From: Clostridia bacterium
Lineage (GTDB): Bacteria; Bacillota; Clostridia; Lachnospirales; Anaerotignaceae
NCBI GenBank assembly: GCA_022786605.1
Contig: JALFWW010000012.1
Location: forward strand, 1-51,993
DNA length: 51,993 bases
Direction: 5' to 3'
A program made the translations under genes and the position numbers. Shown piece after piece: positions 9,629 through 18,648 of the stretch (position 1 is the first letter of the stretch; each line of letters begins with the position of its first letter). A model generated the notes under the pieces. It searched no databases. It had not been told where the DNA came from and worked only from the letters and a program-made list of their open reading frames with translations.

Positions 9629-10885
9629 ATGAAAAAAGTTATGGTATTAGGTTGTGGTGTACAGGGTTCTACAATTTGCAGAAAACTGGATGAAGAACCG
9701 AATGTTCAGGAAATCATCTGTGCGGACTATAGTTTGGCGGCGGCGGAAGCTGTATGCAGCCTGATGACAAAAGGTGTGCCCAAACAGGTAGATGCTACAA
9801 ATATTGATGCGATCGTGGAAGCGGCGGAAGGCTGTGAACTGATCGTAAATGTAATGCCTTTGGATTTTGGCGTAAATGTACTGGAAGCAGCTCTGCGTGT
9901 GAAAGCCTGCTATCAGGACTTGGCTGCCTGCGAAAACATTGCGGACTGTGAGGACCCTCGGGATAACTGGCTGGAAGGCATCAAAATCATGTACAACGAC
10001 TATGGCAAACGTTTTGCGGAAAATGGCACAACAGCCATCATCGGTACTGGTTCCGCGCCTGGCGTCATGTGTGTCATGGCGAGAAAGGCAGTCAATGAGC
10101 TGGATGAATGCGATACCATCAATATGCTGGTGTATGAAGGGGTGGAAGCTAAAAGGTTCCTGCCCTATTGGTGGTCTCCGCTGGTAGCACTGAGCGATAT
10201 GGAAGAGGATGCTTATGCTTTTGAAAACTGCCAGCAAATCAGAACGACACCTTTTAGCAGACCCGTGAAAAGAAGATGGCCTGAAATGGGCAACCGTGAA
10301 GTAACATTGGTGGAACATGCTCACGATGAACCTGTATATGTTGGCTTCAATAGAGAAAAATACTTCAAAAACTGCAAAAACGCTTATTTCAAATACGGCG
10401 GTATCGGTATTGAATTTGCGGAACCGATTTATAGAGCGGGTTTGCTTTCACGTGAAGAAGAAGTGGTAAATGGCAACAAAGTGGTTCCTTTTGATCTGGT
10501 TTTGGCACATGTGCCTGCGGCTCCAAAGGACCCTGACGAAATCAAGGAAATCATTGACGAAGGTCTGATTGCGGATGAAGGCGCCTTTGTCTGCGAAGCA
10601 TACGGTCAGAAAGGCGGCAAAAATGTTATGGTAGACCTGCATGTATTTGCGCCTGGTCTGGTGGAAGCGTATGAAAAAGCGAAAATGTCCGGCGAAATGT
10701 ATCTGACAGGTCAGGGGGCGTTCCTCTTCACAAAAATGTTCGTCAATGACAAGATTACACAGCATGGTCTGATTTCTTCAGATATGTTGGATGACGTACA
10801 GGTAGAACAGTACCTTCAGTGGGCAAAAGAATTGGATATCACTTACACCATGGAAGTGAAGGAAGGTGTTGTCTGCGAAGACTGA
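9629..10885 (+). CDS. Saccharopine/lysine-dehydrogenase-like NAD(P) oxidoreductase
   Basis: A 418-residue enzyme with an N-terminal Rossmann fold (VMVLGCGVQGSTICRKL, residues 4-20) and the layout of the saccharopine dehydrogenase / lysine 6-dehydrogenase / carboxynorspermidine dehydrogenase family, including the segment TAIIGTGSAPGVMCVMARKA near residue 135. These enzymes oxidise or form amines next to a carboxyl-bearing carbon. It lies 19 bases after the transporter with AAAAGGAGG ahead of the ATG, and 65 bases before an aldehyde dehydrogenase, so it probably feeds or drains an amino-aldehyde. Its substrate cannot be read from the sequence. It could cleave a carboxylated polyamine, deaminate a beta- or omega-amino acid, or recycle cofactor with 2-oxo acids. 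Confidence 0.72.
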   Translation: MKKVMVLGCGVQGSTICRKLDEEPNVQEIICADYSLAAAEAVCSLMTKGVPKQVDATNIDAIVEAAEGCELIVNVMPLDFGVNVLEAALRVKACYQDLAACENIADCEDPRDNWLEGIKIMYNDYGKRFAENGTTAIIGTGSAPGVMCVMARKAVNELDECDTINMLVYEGVEAKRFLPYWWSPLVALSDMEEDAYAFENCQQIRTTPFSRPVKRRWPEMGNREVTLVEHAHDEPVYVGFNREKYFKNCKNAYFKYGGIGIEFAEPIYRAGLLSREEEVVNGNKVVPFDLVLAHVPAAPKDPDEIKEIIDEGLIADEGAFVCEAYGQKGGKNVMVDLHVFAPGLVEAYEKAKMSGEMYLTGQGAFLFTKMFVNDKITQHGLISSDMLDDVQVEQYLQWAKELDITYTMEVKEGVVCED

Positions 10886-10950
10886 CGGAAAAAGTGAAAG
10901 CAAACATCTGAAAAGTGTACATCTGTTTTGTTTTAGAAAGGAGCAAAAAT

Positions 10951-12303
10951 ATGACAGTTCAGGAAACCATTCGCAATGCACGAAAAGCTTTTGAGGAAAT
11001 TAAAGATTATACACAGGAACAAATTGACAAACTGGTTTATGAAAGCGCAAAAATTATTTATGAAAACGCGGTTCCTCTGGCAAAGCTGGCAGTAGAAGAA
11101 ACGGGTCTTGGCAAATTTGAAGATAAAATCTGCAAAAATACAGATACAGCGGCTGTATTCTGGGATTATCTGAAAGACAAAAAGTCCGTTGGCATCATCA
11201 ATGAGATTCCAGAACAGGGCATCATTGAAGTGGCACATCCCATCGGTGTCATCGGTGCGGTCACACCCGCAACCAATCCTACAGTTACCCCTCTGGGCAA
11301 CTTCATGCATGCACTGAAAGGCAAAAACGCATTGGTGATCACACCTGCGCCTCGTGCTGAAAAAACAACGACCGATACAGTCAATTTGATCCGGGAAGCC
11401 CTTGTGAAAAATGGGGCGCCAGCGGACCTGATTCAGGTCATTCAGGATACAACCATTGACAAATCCAGAGAACTGATGGAAAGCTGTGATCTGGTTATCG
11501 CAACAGGCGGACCTGGTCTGACAAAAGCAGCATACTCCAGTGGTACACCTGCATATGGTGTTGGCCCTGGTAATCCCCCTGTAATTCTGGACAGAGGTTA
11601 TGATCTGCAGGAAGCAGCGAAAATGACATTTGTTGCTGTTGGCAGCGATAATGGTATTTTATGTGATGGTGATAATCTGCTGCTGTATCCACAGGAAACA
11701 GAAAAAGATTTCTTTGCGGCGCTGAAACAGGAAGGCATTCTGGTTTATGAAGAAAAAGCAGATGTGGAAAAATTCCGTGCGGCATTGTTCAGCGACGGCA
11801 AAATCAATTCTGGTCTGGTAGGGAAGGACGCTCATGTCATTGCAAAGGCGGCAGGTTTCGACATTCCTGCGGATACAAAAGTCGTTGCCGTGAAAATTGA
11901 AGGCGTTGGCAGAGAAGATATCATGTGCAGAGAAATCATGGGTCCCATTGTTGTACTGAAAAGCTATGATACCTTTGAAGAAGCGGTGGATATGGCTGTC
12001 AGAAACATGGAAGAATCCGGCGGTATTGGACATACAGCAGGGCTGTTTACCAATGATCAGGAACATATCCGCTATGCGGGAGAAAGAATTCCTGTGGCAA
12101 GACTGCTGGTGAATCAGCCGACGCCTGATGCGTGGGGACCTGCGACAAATGGTCTCTCTCCCGCGGTTTCTGAAGGCTGTGGTACATGGGGCAACAACAT
12201 TCTGGCAGGTAATGTAGACTATATCCATATGCTGAATGTGTCCAAGATTGCACTGCCTTTGGATGTGAAGGTGCCTGATGCGGCTGAAATCTTCGGCAAA
12301 TAA
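10951..12303 (+). CDS. CoA-acylating aldehyde dehydrogenase, copy 1
   Basis: A 450-residue member of the acetaldehyde/succinate-semialdehyde dehydrogenase (acylating) group (EutE/SucD-like; AdhE N-terminal domain). It shows [36 protein letters not shown] and the predicted catalytic Cys238 in [11 protein letters not shown]. The start at 10951 is chosen over an upstream in-frame ATG because AAAGGAGC precedes it. The family converts an aldehyde plus CoA and NAD(P)+ to an acyl-CoA, or the reverse. With an aminoacyl-CoA ammonia-lyase next door, 3-aminopropanal to beta-alanyl-CoA is an attractive reaction; malonate semialdehyde or acetaldehyde are alternatives. A highly similar paralogue of the same length lies at 18649-20001. 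Confidence 0.85.
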   Translation: MTVQETIRNARKAFEEIKDYTQEQIDKLVYESAKIIYENAVPLAKLAVEETGLGKFEDKICKNTDTAAVFWDYLKDKKSVGIINEIPEQGIIEVAHPIGVIGAVTPATNPTVTPLGNFMHALKGKNALVITPAPRAEKTTTDTVNLIREALVKNGAPADLIQVIQDTTIDKSRELMESCDLVIATGGPGLTKAAYSSGTPAYGVGPGNPPVILDRGYDLQEAAKMTFVAVGSDNGILCDGDNLLLYPQETEKDFFAALKQEGILVYEEKADVEKFRAALFSDGKINSGLVGKDAHVIAKAAGFDIPADTKVVAVKIEGVGREDIMCREIMGPIVVLKSYDTFEEAVDMAVRNMEESGGIGHTAGLFTNDQEHIRYAGERIPVARLLVNQPTPDAWGPATNGLSPAVSEGCGTWGNNILAGNVDYIHMLNVSKIALPLDVKVPDAAEIFGK

Positions 12304-12417
12304 GGCTTCACGTATTGTTTTTCAGAAAGGTATTTTTTTCAAAAGTAGCATTGCGACTTTGGAAAATACAAATATCCCAATCAATAATCACGAGATATAT
12401 AAAGGAGGAATTATATT

Positions 12418-12876
12418 ATGGTAGGTAAAAAAGTGGTACATCATCTGATGATGAGCGCAAAAGACGCGCATTATGTTGGCGGTTTGGTAAATGGCGCAAG
12501 AATCGTAACACAGTGGGGTGACGTAGGTACAGAACTGATGGTTTATGTAGATGGTGACATCAGCCTGTTCTTGGGTTATGAAAACATTGAATTTCTGGCA
12601 CCTGTATATGTAGGTGACTTTATGGAATATCATGGCTGGATCGAAAAAGTAGGCAATCAGTCCTATACATGTAAGTTTGAAGCATGGAAAGTTGCGACAC
12701 AGCTGGACAGAACAGACGCTGACCTTTCCGACGTAGCAACACCGCATACAGCGGCTACAGCCTGCGAACCTCCTGTGCTGTGCGGCAGAGCAACAGGCAG
12801 TCTGTATATTGCAAAGAAAGACCAGAGAGGTCCTCAGGAATCTTCTTTCAAAGACAGAAAACATCCTGGTGAATAA
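12418..12876 (+). CDS. acl: Beta-alanyl-CoA ammonia-lyase, copy 1
   Basis: A 152-residue single-domain hotdog-fold protein. It matches what I recall of the Clostridium propionicum Acl proteins (start MVGKKVVHHLMMSAKDAHY, DVGTELMVYVDGD, DFMEYHGWIEKVGNQSYTC, end KKDQRGPQESSF), with a slightly longer loop near residues 100-115. Acl removes ammonia from beta-alanyl-CoA to give acrylyl-CoA, the reducible intermediate of alanine fermentation. The related 3-aminobutyryl-CoA lyase of lysine fermentation is the alternative. The start has AAAGGAGGAA upstream. It lies 114 bases after aldehyde dehydrogenase copy 1 and is followed by a terminator. It differs from copy 2 at only three residues. Confidence 0.9.
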   Translation: MVGKKVVHHLMMSAKDAHYVGGLVNGARIVTQWGDVGTELMVYVDGDISLFLGYENIEFLAPVYVGDFMEYHGWIEKVGNQSYTCKFEAWKVATQLDRTDADLSDVATPHTAATACEPPVLCGRATGSLYIAKKDQRGPQESSFKDRKHPGE

Positions 12877-12934
12877 GCCGGCGAAACAACCGAAATAAAA
12901 ACAACCATCTGACAAGTGTCGATATTTAGAAGGA

Positions 12935-12966
12935 GGGCGGACGAAATCATTTGTCCGCTCTTTTTC
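12935..12966 (+). terminator. Terminator between acl copy 1 and the small unknown gene
   Basis: GCGGAC pairs with GTCCGC, with an AAA/TTT extension towards the loop, followed by five Ts. A hairpin with the same stem core sits after acl copy 3. Confidence 0.85.
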
Positions 12967-13046
12967 TATCAGAGAAAAGACGCTTCAAAGGATAGAAGTT
13001 ATGGTTTGACTACGGTACAGATGAACAGCAGATCGGAGGAGAGGGA

Positions 13047-13355
13047 ATGGAAGAAATACAGGCGAGAGAATATGTGCTTTCCAAAATCAAACAGATTGTC
13101 GCAGACGAAAAATTCAAAGTGGACGCGTTTTTCTTTTGCGGATTTCCGGGCGGAACACCAAATGAAAAATTGAAACAAGCCTGTGAGACCTATTTAAAGA
13201 TGGTGGAAATGGGACAGGATCAATGGGAAGTGAAAGAAAAGTTGATTTTTGAACTGGAAACAGCGCTTTCTCTTACAGAAAAAGAACAGGCTGGCACATT
13301 GCTGAATAATCAGAAAGATATTCAGGAAGTGCTAACCTATCAAAAATATCTTTGA
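13047..13355 (+). CDS. Small protein of unknown function, paralogue 1
   Basis: A 102-residue soluble, charged, probably helical protein that I do not recognise. Shared features with the 107-residue protein at 23023-23346: K-I-[KR]-Q-I-V-x-D-E-K-F-K-x-D-A-F near the N-terminus, followed by a Cys-Gly pair, NEKLKQAC/NQKLQKAC, YLxMV, a Glu/Leu-rich helix and an LLNNQKDIQEV/LVNNKADIKEV ending. The start follows GGAGGAGAGGGA. It sits behind a terminator downstream of acl, and its paralogue does the same after acl copy 3. This linkage suggests a role in the same metabolism, such as a regulator, chaperone or enzyme partner, but no function can be assigned. Confidence 0.75.
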   Translation: MEEIQAREYVLSKIKQIVADEKFKVDAFFFCGFPGGTPNEKLKQACETYLKMVEMGQDQWEVKEKLIFELETALSLTEKEQAGTLLNNQKDIQEVLTYQKYL

Positions 13356-13430
13356 GCGAACAGAATTTATGAAAAGGGTTTGAGAGATATTTTATAAATG
13401 GAGCCAAAGGGCGCGGGAGGTGTTTCAAGT

Positions 13431-14597
13431 ATGGAATCCTACAATTTTTTATTCATCATTGCGGTGATTTTGCTGTCAACGAAAATATTTGGTCTGTTAT
13501 CTCAGAAAGTCAATATGCCGCAGGTGGTTGGGGCTTTGCTGGTAGGGATTTTATTGGGACCGGGCTGTCTGGGTATTTTGCATGAAACAGATTTTCTGAT
13601 GCAGACAGCGGAAATCGGTGTGATTTTGCTGATGTTTCAGGCAGGGCTGGACACAGAATTTGATGAATTGAAAAAAGCGGGAAAAGCTTCTCTTGTTATT
13701 GCGTTCATTGGTGTCACTGTGCCGTTTTTCTGTGGTGCAGGGATTTACTGGATATTCTTTCATACATCGGATTTTACACAGAAGGCGCTTTTGCAGACAT
13801 GCTTCGTTGGCGTGATTTTGACAGCAACGTCTGTCAGCATCACTGTGGAAACTCTGCGGGAAATGGGAAAACTCAAAGGAAGGATAGGAGCATCTATTTT
13901 AGGCGCTGCCATCATAGATGATATATTGGGAATTCTGGCTTTAACGGTCATTACAGGAATATCATCACCGGAAGTCCATATTGGTATGGTTGCGCTCAAG
14001 ATTCTTTTATTCTTTGTATTTGTTGCTGTCTGCGGATGGATTGTGTTTCGGATTTTTCAGTATTTCCAGAAAAAGCATCCGCAGGGAAAACGACGGATTG
14101 CTATATATGCTATTTCTTTCTGTCTGCTGTTATCATATATATCGGAAGTTTTCTTTGGTGTAGCGGATATTACAGGCGCGTATTTTGCAGGTCTGATTTT
14201 ATGTAACTTGACGGATATCAGGGATTATATTGTGACACGCATTGGAATAACATCGTATATGTTTTTTACACCTATTTTTTTCGCGGGAATCGGCATGAAA
14301 ACAGAATTGACAGGTATGTCCTCCATCGTACTTGTGTTTTCGCTGGTTCTGCTCATAGGTGCCATATTATCCAAGGTCATTGGATGTGGACTGGGCGCGA
14401 AATTTTGCGGATATGAAAATGCGGAAGCACTGTCGGTGGGAATTGGGATGATATCCAGAGGAGAAGTTGCGCTGATTGTGGCACAGAAAGGCTCTCAAAT
14501 GGGACTGATTTCGCTGCGGCTTTTTCCTGCCATTGTGTTGGTTGTCATTGGAACTACACTGCTTACGCCGATTTTATTGAAGCTGCAAATGAAGTGA
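13431..14597 (+). CDS. CPA2-family cation/proton antiporter
   Basis: A 388-residue membrane protein with about 11-12 helices. Its N-terminal region (KIFGLLSQKVNMPQVVGALL and GILLGPGCLG) and the paired aspartates in AAIIDDILGILAL are typical of KefB/NapA-type CPA2 exchangers; SRGEVALIVAQKG is also typical. No RCK/TrkA-N regulatory domain follows, so it is the short form. The start at 13431 (GGGAGGTG 8 bases upstream) is preferred to an in-frame ATG at 13398. Exchange of Na+ or K+ for H+ would fit pH control during amine or amino acid fermentation, but it may simply be a neighbour. Confidence 0.85.
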   Translation: MESYNFLFIIAVILLSTKIFGLLSQKVNMPQVVGALLVGILLGPGCLGILHETDFLMQTAEIGVILLMFQAGLDTEFDELKKAGKASLVIAFIGVTVPFFCGAGIYWIFFHTSDFTQKALLQTCFVGVILTATSVSITVETLREMGKLKGRIGASILGAAIIDDILGILALTVITGISSPEVHIGMVALKILLFFVFVAVCGWIVFRIFQYFQKKHPQGKRRIAIYAISFCLLLSYISEVFFGVADITGAYFAGLILCNLTDIRDYIVTRIGITSYMFFTPIFFAGIGMKTELTGMSSIVLVFSLVLLIGAILSKVIGCGLGAKFCGYENAEALSVGIGMISRGEVALIVAQKGSQMGLISLRLFPAIVLVVIGTTLLTPILLKLQMK

Positions 14598-14700
14598 ATC
14601 TACTATATAATACCTGCAAAACGATATCCATATCTGGGGTGTGGGAATATGACACACAGCAGATGGAATTTAGGCAGCAGGAAAAAAGCTGTGGCACAAA

Positions 14701-14735
14701 AACAGTATGAGATTTATTCCCATACTGTTTTTTTG
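14701..14735 (+). terminator. Terminator after the CPA2 antiporter
   Basis: AACAGTATG pairs with CATACTGTT around an AT-rich loop and is followed by seven Ts. Confidence 0.88.
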
Positions 14736-14744
14736 TTATTTGTC

Positions 14745-14970
14745 AAGACCATTGCATTTTCCGTTATCTGTCTGTTGTGTTGGAAATATGAAAATTGGCT
14801 GAGGAGGGTTTGCTGATGGATTTATTGCGGGTGATGTCCTCCAAGTAACGCTGATCATCGCTGTAAGAAACATTCCATACCTCCCCAAATATTCGGCAAA
14901 GATACATATCCGCCCAAAGTGGTTACAGAAAGGACATGAGGAGAATGCGCTTGTAAATGTAACAGAATTT
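14745..14970 (-). pseudogene. Decayed copper-amine-oxidase-like (stalk) domain fragment
   Basis: On the minus strand one frame encodes FGRICIFAEYLGRYG. A second frame then continues with WNVSYSDDQRYLEDITRNKS. Together they parallel FGKVCIFAEDLADYGFKVSYD of the intact protein at 5625-6545, with a frameshift at the junction. No start codon or ribosome-binding site is visible. It is probably a remnant of a secreted wall protein. Confidence 0.45.
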
Positions 14971-15354
14971 GGCTGAACATAGCAGGCGGTATGGTCCTGT
15001 GTGAGATATATGGAAATGGGGATATTTTTCAGTGGTAAAAAACAGAGAAAATCAGAATGTTTCAAAAAATGAATTTTCTGGATGCGGTACAATTGTTTGT
15101 ATCACATTATAAAAAATATATTTTCTGTAGTTTAAAAGTTCATTTGATTTGCAGGAAATATTGTGTGGAAAATAGAACTAAAGTTAACGAGAAAAACACA
15201 AAAAGTAAATCTGATCTTTTAGGCGAAAGTAATCCACGGGATGCAGGCAAGAAGGTCTGTTTTGAAAGTTTTTCTGAACATCTATAATATTGATGGAAGA
15301 AACAGACTTTTAAAATGTTTCTGAAGTCTATGATAAGGAGGGATCAAAAACAAA

Positions 15355-15531
15355 ATGGAGAAGTCTTTGTTTTCTGAGAAAAAAGGAACGGACTTTTCAA
15401 GAAATGGTATGAATAGGCGGATACACAAGAAAGGAAATGATATTTCAACAAAATATTACAAAAACTTGTATGACAACAATAGCAAAGGAGAGGATAAAAG
15501 GGTGCATCCATGCGCAATATTATGTTGAAAT
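15355..15531 (+). CDS. Hypothetical short frame, weakly supported
   Basis: A 58-codon frame (MEKSLFSEKKGTDF...) preceded by AAGGAGGGATC, a good ribosome-binding site, 10 bases away. The product is very basic, unrecognised, and overlaps the start of another short frame (15510-15707). It may be non-coding. Confidence 0.25.
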
Positions 15532-15854
15532 GGCATTTTCTGCGAAAGATTTTTTTGGAAAGTTTCAGATTCAGAAAGATGAGCATGCGCGTTTTCGTTG
15601 GAAAATCAACACTTTTGGATGTAATGCGCTGCGAAACAAAAAGAGGATTAGGATTTTTATGCCAAAAGCCTGAAAATTGTTGGTTTTGCTGGGAAGGGAT
15701 AAAATAGGCGGATCAAAAAGGAAAATAAGTATGAAAAAGTCTTTTGTTCATAACTATTACGGACATTTGTCTGTGCCGCAAGGCATAAAACGGCGATAAA
15801 TAAATTGTACTTAAAATGGTACAAAAGTAGTAAAAAAATGGTATATTGAAGTGA

Positions 15855-15883
15855 TTGTCTCGAAGTTGTGTATATATTATAAT
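15855..15883 (+). promoter_or_regulatory. Promoter-like site upstream of the LuxR gene
   Basis: TTGTCT (15855-15860), a 17-base spacer and TATAAT (15878-15883). If used, it leaves a 5' leader of about 245 bases before the regulator gene. Confidence 0.4.
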
Positions 15884-16136
15884 AAATAACATAAAAAGAG
15901 AAGTAAATTGTACATAATACATCCTAACTAGTGTAGAGTGCTTATTTTATTGTGCAATTTGACGGATGCGTGATGGAGCAAATCATGCTCAGTGTCAGGA
16001 AAATCCTTTACAAACTTTCAAACCAGAGGTTACTTGGCTTTTCCGAAATCACATTGGTCTTCAAAAGGCGATTCGGTGTTATGTATTAGATTATATACAG
16101 GAAACTTGGAGTTACAATGTGGAGGGAGGAACGATC

Positions 16137-16889
16137 ATGAACACGATCGACAATAATGAATTTATGATTTTGAACAGCATTATCTATAAAATCCATACAA
16201 ATTCTGATTTTGCAGCCATGCGAAAAGAACTTCTGGAACAGTTGAAAATGATCATTGATTTTGACAGTGCGGAATTCCACCTTTCCAGAGGAGATGGCAG
16301 CATTTCACTGGATTCGGGTATTTCTTACAACAGCAATGCGTCTTTGGATTACTCCAAAGCTTATGAGCACATTGACTACAGTCAAGGAATACTGGGAACA
16401 GGAAGCAGTATGGTCTACCGGGAAACAGACCTTATGCCAGATGAAAAAAGAGTGCAGACAGAGTATTACAAAAGCATTTATGAAGTAAATAACTGGCACT
16501 ATTCTCTGCAGTTGGTTCTGGCATATGATAAACGGTTTTTAGGAGTCATCACTTTCTATAAGAATAAAGGAAAGGAAGACTTCAAGTATGCGGATATCTT
16601 TAAAATCCAGCTGATTGAAAACCATCTTGCTTACCGGATCAATAAAGAACAGGAAGCGGCTTCCAAGAATAAAGACAAAATTTCTGTTGAGGATGCGGTG
16701 GAACAATTCGGGCTGACCAAAAAGGAAAGTGACATTCTGGATTTGCTGGTAAGCGGTTACAGCAATAAAGAAATTTGTGACAAAATGGTCATTTCCAGCA
16801 ACACTGTGAAAAAACATATTTTGAATATTTACCGTAAACTGAACATCAAGAACAGAGTCCAGCTGCTCTGCATGGTGAAAGAACAGTAA
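16137..16889 (+). CDS. LuxR-type transcriptional regulator
   Basis: A 250-residue regulator. Residues 1 to about 170 form a probable GAF/PAS-like sensor domain without a recognised ligand motif. Residues about 185-250 are a LuxR/NarL helix-turn-helix (FGLTKKESDILDLLVSGYSN, EICDKMVISSNTVKKHILNI, YRKLNIKNRVQL). No receiver domain is present, so it is not a canonical response regulator. The start at 16137 is preferred over an in-frame ATG at 15966 because GGAGGGAGG lies 8 bases upstream and the extra 57 residues look unlike a domain. It sits directly ahead of the aminotransferase gene in the same orientation, and so is the prime candidate to control the second amine-catabolic set. Confidence 0.85.
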   Translation: MNTIDNNEFMILNSIIYKIHTNSDFAAMRKELLEQLKMIIDFDSAEFHLSRGDGSISLDSGISYNSNASLDYSKAYEHIDYSQGILGTGSSMVYRETDLMPDEKRVQTEYYKSIYEVNNWHYSLQLVLAYDKRFLGVITFYKNKGKEDFKYADIFKIQLIENHLAYRINKEQEAASKNKDKISVEDAVEQFGLTKKESDILDLLVSGYSNKEICDKMVISSNTVKKHILNIYRKLNIKNRVQLLCMVKEQ

Positions 16890-17157
16890 AACAGCATTTG
16901 CGTTTGCTGCGGTTCCAGACTTGCGGCAAGTTCAAATAAACAAAAGTTATGAAATACAATCTCCATAATTTTTTGTTACAAATCAGATATGAGGTGATAC
17001 TCCGAAAATGACGTCATTATTCCGTAGAAGAATAAGAAGGGCGGAGGGATAAAACTTAACCGAAAAAAAGAGATGTGAGAAAAAGCCTCACATCAGACGC
17101 AGTTTAGAAAGATATCAAGATGACGATTGTAAAAAACAAGAATGAGGAGGCGTACAT

Positions 17158-18510
17158 ATGAAACAATTCGAAGAAACAAGTAAATATCTGGAAAGAATCC
17201 TTGGCTATATTCACTCTAACGATATCAGTGATGCAGATAAAGAACTGATGACAAAAGAAACCATTCACCATTTCGATAATTATGTAAGCCCCGGCTGGCT
17301 GAAATATCGTAAATCTGTATCTACAAACGCGGCTCTGCTGGAATGGACCGACCACGACAGCAGCGTAGTGGATCTGTACGGTGAAGATTTTATCGACTGC
17401 CTTGGCGGTTTCGGTATTTATACATGTGGTCATAGAAATCAGTACATTGCTGACACAGTAAAAGCACAGCTGGATCATCAGGCGCTGCATTCTCAGGAAC
17501 TGCTGGATCCCCTGCGTGGCTATCTGGCAAAAGCCGTTTCTGAAATCACACCTGGCGACCTGCAGTATTGCTTCTTCACAAACGGCGGCGCGGAAGCCAA
17601 TGAAATGGCTCTGAAATTAGCGAGAATCGCAACTGGCGGACGTTGGTTCGTATCCACAGTCAATGCGTTCCACGGTAAATCCATGGGTGCGGTTTCCATG
17701 GGCGGTAAGAGCACATATCGTACACCTTACACACCAATGGTACAGCAGGTTGTTCACGTTGAATACGGTAATGCAGAAGACGCTAGAAAAGCCATCAGAA
17801 ACCTGATCGCAGTCGGCGAAAAAGTTGCAGCCTTCATCGTAGAACCTGTTCAGGGCGAAGCTGGTATCATCATTCCTCCTGAAGGCTACCTGAAAGAAAT
17901 CAGAGCGATCTGTGACGAATACGGTGTAGCATTGATTTGCGACGAAATCCAGACTGGTATGGGTCGTACAGGTCATATGTTCAGATGCGAAGGCGAAGGC
18001 ATCGTTCCCGATATCCTCACATTCGGTAAAGCATTTGGTGGCGGTATTATGCCAATCACAGGTCTGATCTGCCGTCCTCATATGTGGACACAGGAACTGG
18101 TTGACAACCCTTGGCTGCTGGGCTCTCCTACATTCGGCGGCAACCCCGTATGTTGTTCCGCGGCACTGGCAACCATCAAATACATGATCGACCATGACAT
18201 TCCAGGCGAATGCGCGAAGAAAGGTGCTATCATCAAAGAAGGTCTGGATAAACTGAAAGAAAAATATCCTGATCTGATTGACGATGTACGTGGTATCGGT
18301 TTGATGCTGGCAGTTGAATTCAAGACTTCCGAAATCGGTTATGAAGTAGCGAAAGGCATGTTTGCTCGTAAAGTTATCACAGCCGGTACACTGGTTAACG
18401 CAAAATGTGTACGTTTCGAACCCGCAGCGGTTATCACAGAAGACCAGATTGCGAAGGTAATCGAACGGATGGATGCATCTCTGGCTGATACAAGAGCAGC
18501 GATGAAATAA
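17158..18510 (+). CDS. Class III PLP aminotransferase, putrescine/diamine type (PatA-like)
   Basis: A 450-residue fold-type I aminotransferase. The segments FIDCLGGFGIYTCGHRN, HSQELLDPLRGYLAK and FTNGGAEANEMALKLA track E. coli putrescine aminotransferase (YgjG/PatA) closely. The PLP lysine is predicted at Lys291 in FGKAFGGG, and the cofactor-binding Asp in ICDEIQTGMGRTG. PatA moves an amino group from a diamine to a 2-oxo acid, giving an amino-aldehyde. Its neighbours (acylating aldehyde dehydrogenase, acl genes) make 1,3-diaminopropane an appealing donor because the aldehyde would be 3-aminopropanal. Putrescine, cadaverine, GABA or beta-alanine cannot be excluded. GAGGAGGCG precedes the ATG, and a terminator follows. 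Confidence 0.85.
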   Translation: MKQFEETSKYLERILGYIHSNDISDADKELMTKETIHHFDNYVSPGWLKYRKSVSTNAALLEWTDHDSSVVDLYGEDFIDCLGGFGIYTCGHRNQYIADTVKAQLDHQALHSQELLDPLRGYLAKAVSEITPGDLQYCFFTNGGAEANEMALKLARIATGGRWFVSTVNAFHGKSMGAVSMGGKSTYRTPYTPMVQQVVHVEYGNAEDARKAIRNLIAVGEKVAAFIVEPVQGEAGIIIPPEGYLKEIRAICDEYGVALICDEIQTGMGRTGHMFRCEGEGIVPDILTFGKAFGGGIMPITGLICRPHMWTQELVDNPWLLGSPTFGGNPVCCSAALATIKYMIDHDIPGECAKKGAIIKEGLDKLKEKYPDLIDDVRGIGLMLAVEFKTSEIGYEVAKGMFARKVITAGTLVNAKCVRFEPAAVITEDQIAKVIERMDASLADTRAAMK

Positions 18511-18534
18511 AATAAACATGGGACAGAATTGATA

Positions 18535-18578
18535 GTTTCCCCGCGTGGCGTTGATTGTTCCCATGCGGGGAACTTTTT
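18535..18578 (+). terminator. Terminator after the PatA-like gene
   Basis: GTT-CCCCGC pairs with GCGGGGAAC (one bulged T), extended by TGG/CCCA, and is followed by five Ts. It may partly uncouple the aminotransferase from the next gene. Confidence 0.8.
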
Positions 18579-18648
18579 ATAGCCCTCCCGATGGCATGAG
18601 CGAAAGAAATGTCCATTGGAGAATGGTATAAAGGAGGATGAACAAATT

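Larger units (their letters stand above)
14598..16136. other. 1.5-kb gap with decayed sequence
   Basis: This region contains the antiporter terminator, a frameshifted fragment of a stalk-domain gene on the minus strand, two short overlapping plus-strand frames near 15.36-15.71 kb, and an AT-rich tract with a promoter-like site before the LuxR gene. It looks like decayed or regulatory DNA; no intact gene is supported. Confidence 0.5.

Noticed and set aside
9629..10885. Identification as 3,5-diaminohexanoate dehydrogenase of lysine fermentation
   Set aside because: The N-terminus and length do not match that enzyme, and the companion lysine-fermentation genes (aminomutases, cleavage enzyme) are absent.
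15160..15350. Leader-like sequence considered as a second riboswitch
   Set aside because: GC-richer patches (AATCCACGGGATGCAGGC) do not fit cobalamin, c-di-GMP or other consensus cores that I know, and no aptamer-terminator pair is visible.
15966..16136. An N-terminal extension of the LuxR regulator
   Set aside because: No ribosome-binding site at the upstream ATG, while a strong one precedes ATG16137; the extra 57 residues do not look like part of the domain.
17069..17092. Hairpin GATGTGAG/CTCACATC upstream of the PatA-like gene considered as a terminator
   Set aside because: It has no T run; too little to call it more than a small stem-loop.
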